Below are positions 54,401 to 63,092 of a stretch of DNA of 64,000 nt, piece by piece. The translations under genes and the position numbers were made by a program. The notes beneath the pieces were generated by a model. It was not told the DNA's origin. It was given only the letters and a program-made list of their open reading frames with translations, and searched no databases. Source of the DNA: CAITWF01 sp038231575 (lineage in GTDB: Bacteria > Verrucomicrobiota > Verrucomicrobiia > Opitutales > Opitutaceae); the NCBI GenBank assembly GCA_038231575.1, contig JBBRLB010000005.1, positions 13,558 to 77,557 on the forward strand, written 5' to 3'. Within the stretch, counting starts at the first letter, position 1. The number at the start of each line of letters is the position of its first letter.

Positions 54401-54718
54401 GAACTTCCCGTCAAGGTGCTCATCCGCGGCATCGGCCCGGCGCTGGCCCAGTTTGGCGTCGGCGATCTCCTCGCCGATCCTCAGCTCAAGATTTTCAATT
54501 CCGTCGGCACCGTCATCGCCGCGAATGACAATTGGGGCGATACCGATCCCACGACCATCACGGCGACCGCCCAGTCGGTGGGAGCGTTCGCGCTGCCCAC
54601 CGGCAGCCGTGATGCTGCGTTGCTCCTGACGCTGCCACCCGGCGCTTACACCGCTCAGATCACGGGCGTCGCCAACACCACCGGCGTCGGCCTGATTGAG
54701 CTTTACGCGGTGCCCTGA
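51491..54718 (+). CDS. Secreted PQQ-type sugar dehydrogenase with c-type haem motifs and LVRGIGP modules
   Basis: About 1075 residues. Signal peptide (LRFVLLLLGAAFALPSAHA). A GSDH/sorbosone-dehydrogenase beta-propeller spans about 40-470 (LLGLAFHPEYG, FGPDGFLWVTVGDEGGQ, GLRSPHRMTQDPLSGQIWLG). Two CxxCH haem-type motifs follow (CLVCHNP and CAQCHRP), then two LVRGIGP modules like those in the NHL-repeat protein. It probably oxidises a sugar or alcohol outside the cell and passes electrons to haem. GTG 51491 is chosen because it starts a clean signal peptide and is spaced like other genes from the motif; TTG 51449 lies inside the motif. Confidence 0.85.
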   Translation: MASPQFLPISFSFCLRATLRFVLLLLGAAFALPSAHAQPYGVATRPTIGPYLNSALPSGAPVAAGAWQTVKAFPNLTFQTPTFLVAEPNSNRLLVGGDQGIIWAFDNNPNTTSKSVYLDLTAHCQGFNGSGLLGLAFHPEYGKAGSPNRGFLYVFYQYTPGPVKGSPSALPDNYTTPSYMRLSRFWVQDGYFTADLSSEFVLFNQFDRDLWHGGGGMFFGPDGFLWVTVGDEGGQADEYGQSQRVDLGLFGGVLRIDVDNIPSRSHPIRRQPRSALIPPAGWPATYSSGYSIPNDNPFLDPSGGNLEEFWCIGLRSPHRMTQDPLSGQIWLGDVGNGGWEELDLIQKGANYQWPWREGDHPGFKPLPAAVIGTSTAPFYNYSHDKGNNCIIGGYVYRGAQFAAQLTGRYIFGDNISNRIWALDPYGPPTQIATEFATLPPGVEYVGGLSSFGLDRNNELYMCTTGQSASIYKLQYSGPPTQPMPLLLSQTGAFSDVRTLTPAPGVIPYTVNVPFWSDAAAKTRWMAVPTGTTISFSPTGEWVFPPGTVFIKHFELPVDDRNPAIKRRLETRLIVRDAGNEIYAATYKWRADNSDADLLPGGLSETITIATATGTRTQTWDYPSPRDCLVCHNPNAKSILGVKTRQLNGTFTYPATGVTDNQLRTLSHIGFFDPAVSESGMATYSKLVPATDTSASIATRLRSYLDANCAQCHRPNGGQTFWDARFDTPLEAQGIVNGPLLNNLGLADARIVVPGNPARSMLYLKMHSTGVDRMPPIGRNLIDDSAVALLLDFITHLSTDPVGQVPGHLTNISGRAIAGTGNQTLTAGFVVGGSDSKTLLVRGIGPALLAFGLRDALLDTSLKVLNSQGSTVLVNDNWGDGGNAAPISATAASLGAFALPAGSRDAATLITLYPGAYTAQLTGVNATSGVALAEVYDANPSSTATVLRNFSLRTQVGTDASILIAGFVVGGELPVKVLIRGIGPALAQFGVGDLLADPQLKIFNSVGTVIAANDNWGDTDPTTITATAQSVGAFALPTGSRDAALLLTLPPGAYTAQITGVANTTGVGLIELYAVP

Positions 54719-54913
54719 CGAGACGTTCGGGGCGCGGTTGTTGGTCGGATCATCGTTCACCGGCGCCCCCGCGCCGAGCGATCCCGCGAGCTGAATGGCT
54801 TCGTTGCCCGCGGTGCGAACTTCGCGCGATGACCTGCCCACCACTCCGGAAATCTCGGGAGCGAGGCCTTGCGCCGCGAGCGTCGACGTGCGGCCGTCCG
54901 GAAAATCATCTTC

Positions 54914-54927
54914 GGGTTACACCCCAT
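54914..54927 (+). promoter_or_regulatory. Upstream motif, best-match copy before the PRC/BON gene
   Basis: Reads GGGTTACACCCCAT, 37 bp before ATG 54965. Confidence 0.7.
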
Positions 54928-54964
54928 GGTTGCAATTCGCAGGGTCGCTATCCTCGGATTTCCC

Positions 54965-56083
54965 ATGAAACCAAATCTTCATCTCCTCGCCGCCGCGCTC
55001 ATCGCGGCTGTCCCTTCATTCTCAACGTGGGCGCAGCCCGCTAAGGTTACCTCGGAGGCCGAAATCGTCGCCTCCAAGAAAACCATGGCCCCCGGTGACC
55101 CCAACCCGACGCCGCTCGGCAAAGAAAAAGAGATCACGTTTTTCAATAACATCCTGATCAAGAATTTTCAGGACGAGAGCTTGGGTCGCATCCGGGATCT
55201 TGGCGTCGATTTGGTCAACGGCCGCATCGTCGAGGTGCTGGTGGAGTGCGACAGCTCCCTCGACGTCGGCAAAAAGAAAATCATCGCGATGCCACCGCTC
55301 GTGTTGCTACCCGACGCCGCCAACGAAGTTTACCGGGTCGATGTCAGCACCGAGGTGTTCAAGTCCGCCCCTGCCGTCACGCTCAAGCATTGGGAAGAAG
55401 GCGGCCGGAGTCTGCGCGTCGCCGCGGCTTATCACCTCTTCGGGCAGGAACCGTATTTCCTGGAAGAAGGCGCCACCGCCAGCAAGATGGCGGGCCGGCC
55501 CAAGGTTTCGCTCGGTTACGTCGAGCGCTGCGACAAGCTGATCGATCTGCCGGTCGGTAATCTCGAAGGCCAAAAATTTGGCAAAGTCTGGTCCGTGACG
55601 CTGGACATCCCGCAGGGCCGGATTCTCTCCGTCATCGTGCTCGCCCCGGGCAATTTCAAAACCAAGAGCATCATCCCCGCGACGGCCCTCAGCTTCAACG
55701 CCGCGCGCAACGGGCTGCTGCTTGACGACACCAAGATGGAATACGCGGACGAGCCGCGCTACCAGTTCACCGAGGCGGCCTTCGGCAACGGGCCTCATTC
55801 CAAAGAGGAAGCCTACCAGGGCCCGCACACGACGATCGCGCTCGAGCAGGGCCGGAGCTACCGCGACGTCGATCGGACGGTGCAGATCAACCAGCAAATC
55901 CGCGCTGCGAAAATCAATGGCCGCAACGTGCAGATCGGCACGATCAACGGCCGGGTGACCTTGCGCGGCTGGGTTCACGCCGAGGATGACAAACGCCGCA
56001 TCGGCGAAATCGCGATTGCCGCGTCCAGCGTCGAGCTGGTCGACAACCAAATCTCCGTCGGAAAGCCGGTCATGACCAAGTAA
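54965..56083 (+). CDS. Secreted PRC-barrel and BON domain protein
   Basis: A 372-residue protein with a signal peptide (HLLAAALIAAVPSFSTWA). It has a PRC-barrel at about 55-120 (LGRIRDLGVDLVNGRIVEVLVECD), a second at about 185-255 (FGKVWSVTLDIPQGRILSVIVLA) and a C-terminal BON domain at about 300-370 (VQIGTINGRVTLRGWV). BON domains bind phospholipid, so it is probably a periplasmic or envelope-stability protein. Start ATG 54965. A terminator follows. Confidence 0.9.
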   Translation: MKPNLHLLAAALIAAVPSFSTWAQPAKVTSEAEIVASKKTMAPGDPNPTPLGKEKEITFFNNILIKNFQDESLGRIRDLGVDLVNGRIVEVLVECDSSLDVGKKKIIAMPPLVLLPDAANEVYRVDVSTEVFKSAPAVTLKHWEEGGRSLRVAAAYHLFGQEPYFLEEGATASKMAGRPKVSLGYVERCDKLIDLPVGNLEGQKFGKVWSVTLDIPQGRILSVIVLAPGNFKTKSIIPATALSFNAARNGLLLDDTKMEYADEPRYQFTEAAFGNGPHSKEEAYQGPHTTIALEQGRSYRDVDRTVQINQQIRAAKINGRNVQIGTINGRVTLRGWVHAEDDKRRIGEIAIAASSVELVDNQISVGKPVMTK

Positions 56084-56107
56084 CGGACGCCGACTGCGCA
56101 CTTTGCC

Positions 56108-56145
56108 GCCGGGAGGAATTTCAAAAATTCCCCCGGCTTTTTATT
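56108..56145 (+). terminator. Rho-independent terminator
   Basis: GCCGGGAGGAATTT, a 3-base loop, then AAATTCCCCCGGC and a T-rich tail (TTTTTATTT). It ends the PRC/BON gene, 25 bp after its stop. Confidence 0.88.
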
Positions 56146-56158
56146 TAATTCTCCCGCA

Positions 56159-57217
56159 ATGATCCCGTTTTTCCGGGGCCTGTCCCGGAGCGTCGCAATT
56201 TCGGTCGTCACGGGTGCGAGCCTCTTCGCCCGCCCGGCCGCCGGTCCGGAAGCCACGGCCCGCGCGCGCTCGGCGCCGGTGTTCACGATGTATGCCGAAA
56301 ACGATTCCTTCACCGGCACGGATCAGCACTACACCAATGGCGTGAAATTTTCCTGGCTGTCCGCCGATCTCGTCGAATGGGGGCAGGTGGGCTGGCGGAA
56401 AACCTGCATCGAGTGGCTGCCCTTCGTGAACCGGCCCGAAGGCCAGAAAAATCTCGGCTTCGCCCTCGGACAAAGCATCTACACGCCCCGCGACATCGCG
56501 GCGCGCAACCCCGATCCGGCCGATCGGCCGTATGCGGGCTGGGCCTATCTCGAATTCGCTTTCGTCAGCAAGACCACGGCGGTCTCCGATACCATCGCGA
56601 TTCAAATGGGGATCGTCGGCCCGCACAGCCTGGCCGAAGACTGCCAGCGCATCGTGCACGGCTGGATCCGCAGCCCGAAGCCGCAGGGTTGGGACTATCA
56701 ATTGCGCGACGAAATGGGGGCGAATCTCGTCTACCAACGCCACTGGCGGCTCTTCGCCCGTTCGCTGCTCGAGACGTTCGGCGCCGACCTCGTGCCCCAC
56801 GCCGGCGTGAGCCTCGGCAACGTGCAAACCTACGCCAATGCCGGCGGCACTGTCCGGCTCGGGATCAACCTGCCCAGCGATTTCGGCGTGGACCTCGCGA
56901 GTCCCGGCAGCGTCGGCAGCACACCCACCGACGATCACGATCCGCGCGTGGCGCTCGATCGGAATTTCAGCGTGTTCATCTTCGGCGCGGCCGATGGCCG
57001 CGCGGTGGCGCGCGATATTTTCCTCGATGGGAATACGTTTCGCGCCAGCCGCTCCGTCACCAAAAAGCCGTTCGTCGCCGACCTCAGCACCGGCGCCGGC
57101 GTCATCGTGGGACGCTGGCAGCTCACCTACACGCAGGTGTGGCGCACACCGGAATTCACCACGGAGAGCGGCCGCTACAATAACTTCGGCTCCCTCACGC
57201 TCTCGCGGGCGTATTGA
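56159..57217 (+). CDS. LpxR-family lipid A deacylase-like outer-membrane protein
   Basis: A 352-residue protein with a short signal sequence. It matches the LpxR (DUF2219) family: AENDSFTGTDQHYTNGVKFS, with the conserved Asn/Asp/His near residue 45-60, and RPYAGWAYLE. The rest is beta-strand-rich, with a C-terminal aromatic end (TLSRAY). LpxR removes the 3'-acyloxyacyl chain of lipid A. Active-site residues appear present. Confidence 0.88.
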   Translation: MIPFFRGLSRSVAISVVTGASLFARPAAGPEATARARSAPVFTMYAENDSFTGTDQHYTNGVKFSWLSADLVEWGQVGWRKTCIEWLPFVNRPEGQKNLGFALGQSIYTPRDIAARNPDPADRPYAGWAYLEFAFVSKTTAVSDTIAIQMGIVGPHSLAEDCQRIVHGWIRSPKPQGWDYQLRDEMGANLVYQRHWRLFARSLLETFGADLVPHAGVSLGNVQTYANAGGTVRLGINLPSDFGVDLASPGSVGSTPTDDHDPRVALDRNFSVFIFGAADGRAVARDIFLDGNTFRASRSVTKKPFVADLSTGAGVIVGRWQLTYTQVWRTPEFTTESGRYNNFGSLTLSRAY

Positions 57218-57388
57218 CGCCGGCCGGCCGGCGCATCGCGCTTCACGGGGTCGCTTACCAGCCGGCGCGTTTCCGCATCTCGCCGTTGCGATTCGGGCGT
57301 GTCGCGGGGTGGTAAAAACAAGCCGGACGGGGCCAGGAGTGATTTTCCGTCCAGCGGGTCGGCCTGGCGCCGGGCGAAAACGCGGCGC

Positions 57389-58075
57389 CTACACCACCGT
57401 CAACTGGACGCTGCTCTCAATCACGCCCGCGGCGATCGCATAGCGCGTGAGGCCGGCGGTCTCGTGGATGTTGAGCTTGTCCATCAAATGCTGCCGGTGC
57501 TTCTCCACCGTCTTGATGCTGATGCCGAGCGCCGCGGCCACCTGCTTGTTCGCCGAGCCCTCGGCCACGAGTTGCAGCACCTCGGTTTCGCGGGAGGTCA
57601 GCTTGGTGCCCTTGGCCTTGATCTGGCCATCGCGGCCGCGCGGTTTGTTGGGATCGTTGGGCAGGCGCTTGGCGATCGAAGGGCTGAAAAACTTCTTGCC
57701 CGCCGCCACCTCGCGGATCGCCTGGGTCAGGACTTCGGCCGACGTCTGCTTTTCGAGAAAACCCATCACGCCCACCTCGGTCGTGCGCTCGACATACTCG
57801 GCATCGCGGTGCGCGGAGAGGATGATGATCTTGGCGGCGGGATGCACGGCCAGAATCTGCCGCGTGGCCTCGAGCCCGTTCAGCTCCGGCATCGCGATGT
57901 CCATGAGGATGATTGCCGGACGGAGCCGGAGCGCCATCTCCACGGCCTCCCGGCCGTTGCGCGCCTCTCCGACCATCGTGAAGTTGCCGTCGGCCTTGAG
58001 CAGTGACGACAGGCCCTGCCGCACGATGGCGTGATCCTCGGCGAGCATCACGGTGATTTGTTTGGAGTGGGTCAT
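57389..58075 (-). CDS. NarL/FixJ-family response regulator
   Basis: A 228-residue regulator: receiver with AEDHAIVR, phospho-Asp in IILMDIAMPEL, Lys in FLEKQ; a linker of about 20 residues rich in Lys/Asn; and a LuxR helix-turn-helix (LTSRETEVLQLVAEGSANKQ then LGISIKTVEKHRQHLMDKL). It overlaps the giant kinase gene by ATGA and is its likely target. Confidence 0.94.
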   Translation of the reverse strand: MTHSKQITVMLAEDHAIVRQGLSSLLKADGNFTMVGEARNGREAVEMALRLRPAIILMDIAMPELNGLEATRQILAVHPAAKIIILSAHRDAEYVERTTEVGVMGFLEKQTSAEVLTQAIREVAAGKKFFSPSIAKRLPNDPNKPRGRDGQIKAKGTKLTSRETEVLQLVAEGSANKQVAAALGISIKTVEKHRQHLMDKLNIHETAGLTRYAIAAGVIESSVQLTVV

Positions 58076-61000
58076 TTTTTTAAAGGCTCAGGGTTAAAGG
58101 GAATGTCGGCGCAGACCGTTGTGCCCACGCCGGGCTGGGACACGATGGAGAAGCGGCCGCCGATCATCTCGATGCGCTCTTTCATGCCGACGAGACCGAG
58201 CCGCTTGGGATTTTTGGCCTCCAGTATTTTTTTCACCGCAAACGCCTGACCGTTGTCAGTGATCTCCATCCGAATCGCGCCCGGGATTTTGCTGATGGTC
58301 AGGTCGACGCGCGAGGCCCGCGCGTGCCGGGCGACGTTGCCGAGCGCCTCCTGCGCCACGCGGAACATCACGGTCCGTTTCTCCGCTTCCAGCGCTTCCA
58401 CGCCGCCAAACGCCGTCAGGTTGATCTTGATTTTTTTCCGCTCCGCCAGATTGCGGCAAAACGCATGCAGCGCCGGGATCAGCCCGAGGTCGTCCAGCAC
58501 GGACGGACGCAATTCGCGGGCAAAGCTGTGCACGGCATCGACGGAGCTTTCCACCAGGCGCTGCGTTTGGAGGAGCTTGTCCTTCAACTTCGACATCTGC
58601 GCCGGGGTCCGGTGCACGAGGGCGGTCAGCTCGACGTTGATACCCACCAGCGTTTGCACGACGACGTCGTGCAACTCGCGGCTGATCTTCTTTCGCTCCT
58701 CTTCCTGCGCGGTGAGGACCTGATGCGTCACCAGCCGGATTTTCTTCTGCATCACTTGCGACTCCAGGAAGAGTAAGCGGAATTCGTCCTTGGATTTTTG
58801 GGCGAAGCGGACAGCGGTGCCGAGGCGCCGGTTCGTCGCCGTGAGTTGGGCGGTGCGGGTGGTCACCATGGTCTCAAGCTGCGCCGCGTAGGCCGCCAGC
58901 TTCGTCCGCGCCTCGAGCAAGGCGACCTCGCCGATTTTTCTTTCGCTAATGTCGCGCGCCACTTTCGAAACTCCCACGACTTGGCCGGCGGCATCCAGGA
59001 TCGGCGACACGGTCACCGAGACATCGATGAGCCGTTTGTCCTTCCTGAGACGCTGGGTTTCAAAGTGCTCGATACTGCCGCCCCGCCGAATCTGACGCAG
59101 AATGGTTGTTTCCTCCGGGTGCCGGTCGGCGGGAATCAGCCGCAAGATGGACGTGCCCACAATCTCGCGGGCGGTGTAGCCGAAAACCTTCTCCGCCCCC
59201 CGATTCCAACTGGTGATGATCCCGTTCAGATCTTTGCCGATGATGGCGTCGCGCGAGAATTCCACAATGGCCGCCAGCCGGTTGGACACGAGTGCCACCC
59301 GCTTGCGCTCCGTAATGTCGCGCACGTTGCACTGGATGACCGCCTGACCGCCCTCAAAGTAGAGATTGCTGACGAACTCCACTGCGAGCCGCCGGCCATC
59401 CTTGGTTTTCAGCGGGAGATCTTCGTAGCGGATGAATCTCGTCCGTTTCAATGCGCGAAAGGCTTGCTGACTCTCCGCCTCGTCCTTGAGCAGCCCGATT
59501 TCCCACAGTTCTTTTTGGAGGAGCTGCTTCCGCGAGTAACCCAGAAGCCCAATGATATACGGATTGGCGTCGGTGATTTTGCACGTGACCGGATCAAGGA
59601 TCAGGATGCCGTCCTGGGCGGTCTCGAAGAGCCGGCGGAAGCGCAGCTCCGAGTCCCGCAGCCGGGCTTGGGTGGCAAGCATTTCGGTAACGTCTTCGAT
59701 GCCCAGCAGGATTTTTTCCCGGTGACCCGCGTCCTGAATCAGCCGCCGGGCGTTGAGGAGAAAAGTGCGGCGGCCGCCGCTTTTCGATTCATGGGTGAGT
59801 TCGAAATTCGCGAAAAAGGTGCGGCCGGGGAGGATGCCGCGCAGCCGCGAGCGCAGCTTCGGATTATCCCAGCGCCCGTGATCGATCTCGGGCAGCAGGC
59901 GTTCCAAGACCTCCGCAGCGGAAATCTTAAAGAGGGTGAGGAAGGCCTCGTTGACTTTGTGCACGCGCAGCTCGCTGTCCAAGATCAAGAGCGGCTCGCG
60001 CACGGTGCTGATGACGGCCTCGGCAAAATCGAGGGCGTGCGAGACCTCTTGCTCGACCTTCCTGTGCTCGTCGATATCGACGAGCACGACGACCGCGCCA
60101 TCCACCTTGTTGTCGACGGTGAGGTAGGGCCGGATGCGCAGCGAATGCCAGCGCCCGTCCTTGGACTGGACCTCGGATTCGTATTCGCGCACGTGCTTGA
60201 TGACGTCGGCAATGACGGCGTCCAAATCCGGCAGGTCGAGATTGTGCCGGATGCTGTGAATCGGCCGCCCCAGATCGCTCTGGTGGAGGTGAAATTGCTT
60301 TTCCGCCTGCGAACTGAAGCGGCGGATCGTCAGGTCACGACCGAGCAGCACCAAGACGAGTTTGGTCGAGGTCTGGAGGTTGGTGAGATCGCTGTTCACC
60401 CGATTGAGCTCGGAATTCCGACTCACCATCTCCTCATTGACGGTCGTCAGTTCCTCATTGGTGGACTCAAGCTCCTCCTTGGAGGTCTCCAGTTCCTCAT
60501 TGAGGCTCTGCAATTCCTCGTTGGCGGACTGGCCTTCCTCATTGGAGGCCTGCAGTTCCTCGTTGGCGGCTTCCTGATTCTCCTGCACCGACTGCAGGTA
60601 ATCGCGGGTCTCCGCGAGATCCCGCTCCAGCCCGTGGATGCGGGTGGATTCTTCTTTTTTACTGGCCGGGCTCGCGGGCGGCACCGCGCCCGTGGACCAA
60701 TCCGGGAGCGGGGCGCGCCCCCCCTCAACCGGCTTCTCGAACAACACCAGATACCGGCTCTCCTTGAGATTCTTCAGCGGGACGACCTCCATGTTCACGA
60801 CGCAGGTCGCGCCGTTGAGCTGGAACGGCACGGCCTCGCGGCGGACGGTGTTACGTTCCTTCTTAGCCCGGTTGATTGCCGCACGCAGCGGCAGCATCAG
60901 GCCTTCCCGCGCCATCTTCAACAGATCGAAACTGGGCTTGCCCGTGGGCGCCTCGAGATAGTCGCCCGTCGGTCCGCGAAATTGCAGGATGCGCAGTTCG

Positions 61001-62757
61001 CCATCGATGAGCACGCTCGGCGGCGCGAACTGATTGACCGTCACGCGATCCGCTTCGCGTTCGGCGGTCAGCTCGCTGCGATAGGCCTCCGACGCCCCAC
61101 CCTTCGCCGCCGGCAACGGCATCGAACCCGGCGACGACCGTGCGCTGCGCTCGTGCCAGAGCGGAAGTTGAAACGGCGCCGTGCTCCCGACCTTTTTGGC
61201 GAAAATCTTCTGCTTCTTGTCCAACGCCGCGAACAGCTGCGTGAACACCCCGACGGACTCCGACGCCCCGAGGAACAGATGGCCGTCCGGCTTGAGCGCG
61301 TAGTGAAAGGCCGGCAGCGCCTTCTTCTGCAGACTCGGCTCGAGATAAATCATCAGGTTGCGGCAGCAGATGAGATCCATCCGCGAGAACGGCGGATCGC
61401 TGATGAGATTGTGGCGCGAGAAGACGACCGACTCGCGCAAGGTCTTGATGACGCGGTAGCCGCCCTCCTCCTCGACGAAAAAGCGCCGCAAGCGCTCCGG
61501 CGTGACATCCTGCGCGATGGTCCTCGGGTAAAGTCCGTGGCGCGCCTTTTCCAAGTTCGCCTCGTTGAGGTCGGTGGCGAACACCTGGAGTTTACGCGCG
61601 CGCGGGATTTTTTCCGCGGCCTCGGCAAACACCATGGCGACCGAATACGCCTCCTGTCCCGTGGAGCAGCCGAGCACCCAAACCCGCACCGCCTCGTCGC
61701 CCCGCTGATGGAGCAGCGGGGAAAGGACGCGCTGCTTGACCACGGCGAAGGCCTCTTCGTTGCGGAAGAAACTCGTCACGTTGATCAGCGCATCGGCGTA
61801 AAGCGCGTCGAGCTCCTTGGCATTGCCCTTCAGAAAATCGGCGTAGTGGGCCAGCGAATCCTGCCGGTTCAGCAACGTGCGGCGCGTCATGCGCCGGAGA
61901 ATGGTCGAGAATTTGTAGTGGGAGAAATCCACGCCGCAGTGATTGCGCAGCAGCAGGATGATTCGCTTGTAGGCGTTCTGCTCGGGCCCGGCCGCCTCCT
62001 CCAATTCCACCGCGGCTCCGGACGCGGCCCGGCCCCGGCCGTTGAGTTTCATGCTGGTCCGCCCGCGGGTCGCCGCCGGGGTTTCCGGCGGAGCCTGGCC
62101 GGCGACGTAAGGATGTTTGGCAATCCACGCCAGTTCCTTGGCGATGTTGGCCGGGGAAAGCACGAAATCGACGCACCCCGCCGCCACTGCGCTGCGGGGC
62201 ATGGACTCGAAGCGCGCCGAATCGTCCTGCGCGAACGTGAGCCCGCCCTCCACCTTGATCGCCTCGAGGCCGAGGGTGCCGTCGGTCGCGCTGCCGGAAA
62301 GAATCACCCCGACCGATCGCTCGCGTTGATCCTTCGCGAGCGCTTCAAAGAAATTGTCGATCGAACGTGGTGCGACGCGATGCGGCAGGCGCGGGTGCAG
62401 CTTCAACACCCCGCGCACGATCGTCAGGTGGGTGTTGGGCGGAATGACGTAAACGCGATTGGCCTTCACCCGCAGATTGTTGGTCACCTCGTGCACCGGC
62501 ATCGCCGTGGCTCGCGCCAGCAATTGGGCGAGCGCGCTTTCATGCTGCGGATCGAGATGCTGCACCAGCACGAACCCGAAGCCGGTGTCCAGCGGCAGGT
62601 GCTTCAGCAACTGCGTGAACGCTTCCAAGCCGCCCGCCGAGGCGCCGACGCCGACAATGGGACAGGCCGAGCCACCGCGAGCGGTGGAGGTTTTCGCGCG
62701 GCGCGCCGACGAAGCCCCGCGAGGGCTTCTCTTTGACTGCAAATTTCCGTCTGCCAT
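58072..62757 (-). CDS. CheB-CheR-PAS-histidine kinase fusion
   Basis: A 1561-residue soluble protein. CheB methylesterase at about 25-215 (VGASAGGLEAFTQLL, HLDPQHESAL, ILSGSATDGTLGLEA: Ser, His and Asp of the active site). CheR methyltransferase at about 255-520 (CGVDFSHYK, VLGCSTGQEAYSVAM, CCRNLMIYLEP). A long glutamate-rich coiled coil near 690-760 (NEELQSLNEELETSKEELES). About four or five PAS domains. NarX-type HisKA_3 and HATPase at the end (QEEERKKISRELHDVVVQTL, DNGQAF, GLVGMKERIEM). CheB-CheR-PAS proteins of this kind are known. Start is ATG 62757. Confidence 0.92.
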   Translation of the reverse strand: MADGNLQSKRSPRGASSARRAKTSTARGGSACPIVGVGASAGGLEAFTQLLKHLPLDTGFGFVLVQHLDPQHESALAQLLARATAMPVHEVTNNLRVKANRVYVIPPNTHLTIVRGVLKLHPRLPHRVAPRSIDNFFEALAKDQRERSVGVILSGSATDGTLGLEAIKVEGGLTFAQDDSARFESMPRSAVAAGCVDFVLSPANIAKELAWIAKHPYVAGQAPPETPAATRGRTSMKLNGRGRAASGAAVELEEAAGPEQNAYKRIILLLRNHCGVDFSHYKFSTILRRMTRRTLLNRQDSLAHYADFLKGNAKELDALYADALINVTSFFRNEEAFAVVKQRVLSPLLHQRGDEAVRVWVLGCSTGQEAYSVAMVFAEAAEKIPRARKLQVFATDLNEANLEKARHGLYPRTIAQDVTPERLRRFFVEEEGGYRVIKTLRESVVFSRHNLISDPPFSRMDLICCRNLMIYLEPSLQKKALPAFHYALKPDGHLFLGASESVGVFTQLFAALDKKQKIFAKKVGSTAPFQLPLWHERSARSSPGSMPLPAAKGGASEAYRSELTAEREADRVTVNQFAPPSVLIDGELRILQFRGPTGDYLEAPTGKPSFDLLKMAREGLMLPLRAAINRAKKERNTVRREAVPFQLNGATCVVNMEVVPLKNLKESRYLVLFEKPVEGGRAPLPDWSTGAVPPASPASKKEESTRIHGLERDLAETRDYLQSVQENQEAANEELQASNEEGQSANEELQSLNEELETSKEELESTNEELTTVNEEMVSRNSELNRVNSDLTNLQTSTKLVLVLLGRDLTIRRFSSQAEKQFHLHQSDLGRPIHSIRHNLDLPDLDAVIADVIKHVREYESEVQSKDGRWHSLRIRPYLTVDNKVDGAVVVLVDIDEHRKVEQEVSHALDFAEAVISTVREPLLILDSELRVHKVNEAFLTLFKISAAEVLERLLPEIDHGRWDNPKLRSRLRGILPGRTFFANFELTHESKSGGRRTFLLNARRLIQDAGHREKILLGIEDVTEMLATQARLRDSELRFRRLFETAQDGILILDPVTCKITDANPYIIGLLGYSRKQLLQKELWEIGLLKDEAESQQAFRALKRTRFIRYEDLPLKTKDGRRLAVEFVSNLYFEGGQAVIQCNVRDITERKRVALVSNRLAAIVEFSRDAIIGKDLNGIITSWNRGAEKVFGYTAREIVGTSILRLIPADRHPEETTILRQIRRGGSIEHFETQRLRKDKRLIDVSVTVSPILDAAGQVVGVSKVARDISERKIGEVALLEARTKLAAYAAQLETMVTTRTAQLTATNRRLGTAVRFAQKSKDEFRLLFLESQVMQKKIRLVTHQVLTAQEEERKKISRELHDVVVQTLVGINVELTALVHRTPAQMSKLKDKLLQTQRLVESSVDAVHSFARELRPSVLDDLGLIPALHAFCRNLAERKKIKINLTAFGGVEALEAEKRTVMFRVAQEALGNVARHARASRVDLTISKIPGAIRMEITDNGQAFAVKKILEAKNPKRLGLVGMKERIEMIGGRFSIVSQPGVGTTVCADIPFNPEPLKK

Positions 62758-63016
62758 GTTGATTCTGGCCGCCAATTCCCGTTCTCCAACACGCTACACG
62801 ACACGGGCAATGGATCGTCAAAAGGCGAAACGTCCGTCTAATCGAAAGTTAACACACCCCACGCCCCTGTGGCGATAAGGTAAAACCCTACCTCGGACAT
62901 CGAGGAGTCAGCCGTTTCTGACCCCACGTGCAACCACGGGGCAGATTGAGGCGTGATCCCGCCAAATTCCGGGTGGAATTTGGCAGGACGCCCACCGACA
63001 TTACCTCGGTAGAAAA

Positions 63017-63092
63017 TGGAGCCGAGCATCGGATTTGAACCGATGACCCATGCTTTACGAAAGCATTGCTCTACCAACTGAGCTAGCTCGGC
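63017..63092 (-). tRNA. tRNA-Thr (anticodon CGT)
   Basis: A complete cloverleaf on the - strand: acceptor GCCGAGC/GCTCGGC, D arm GCTC AGTTGGTA GAGC, anticodon arm ATGCT-TTCGTAA-AGCAT, and T arm ATCGG-TTCAAAT-CCGAT. The anticodon read from the loop is CGT, for Thr (ACG codons). The CCA end is encoded. Confidence 0.95.

Noticed and set aside
58798..62736. A 1312-codon + strand frame opposite the CheB-CheR kinase gene
   Set aside because: Antisense of a gene whose domains are all recognised; no domain in the opposite frame.
677..63014. A 15-base match CATTACCTCGGTAGA at about 677 and 63000
   Set aside because: No flanking similarity or repeat structure; likely chance.
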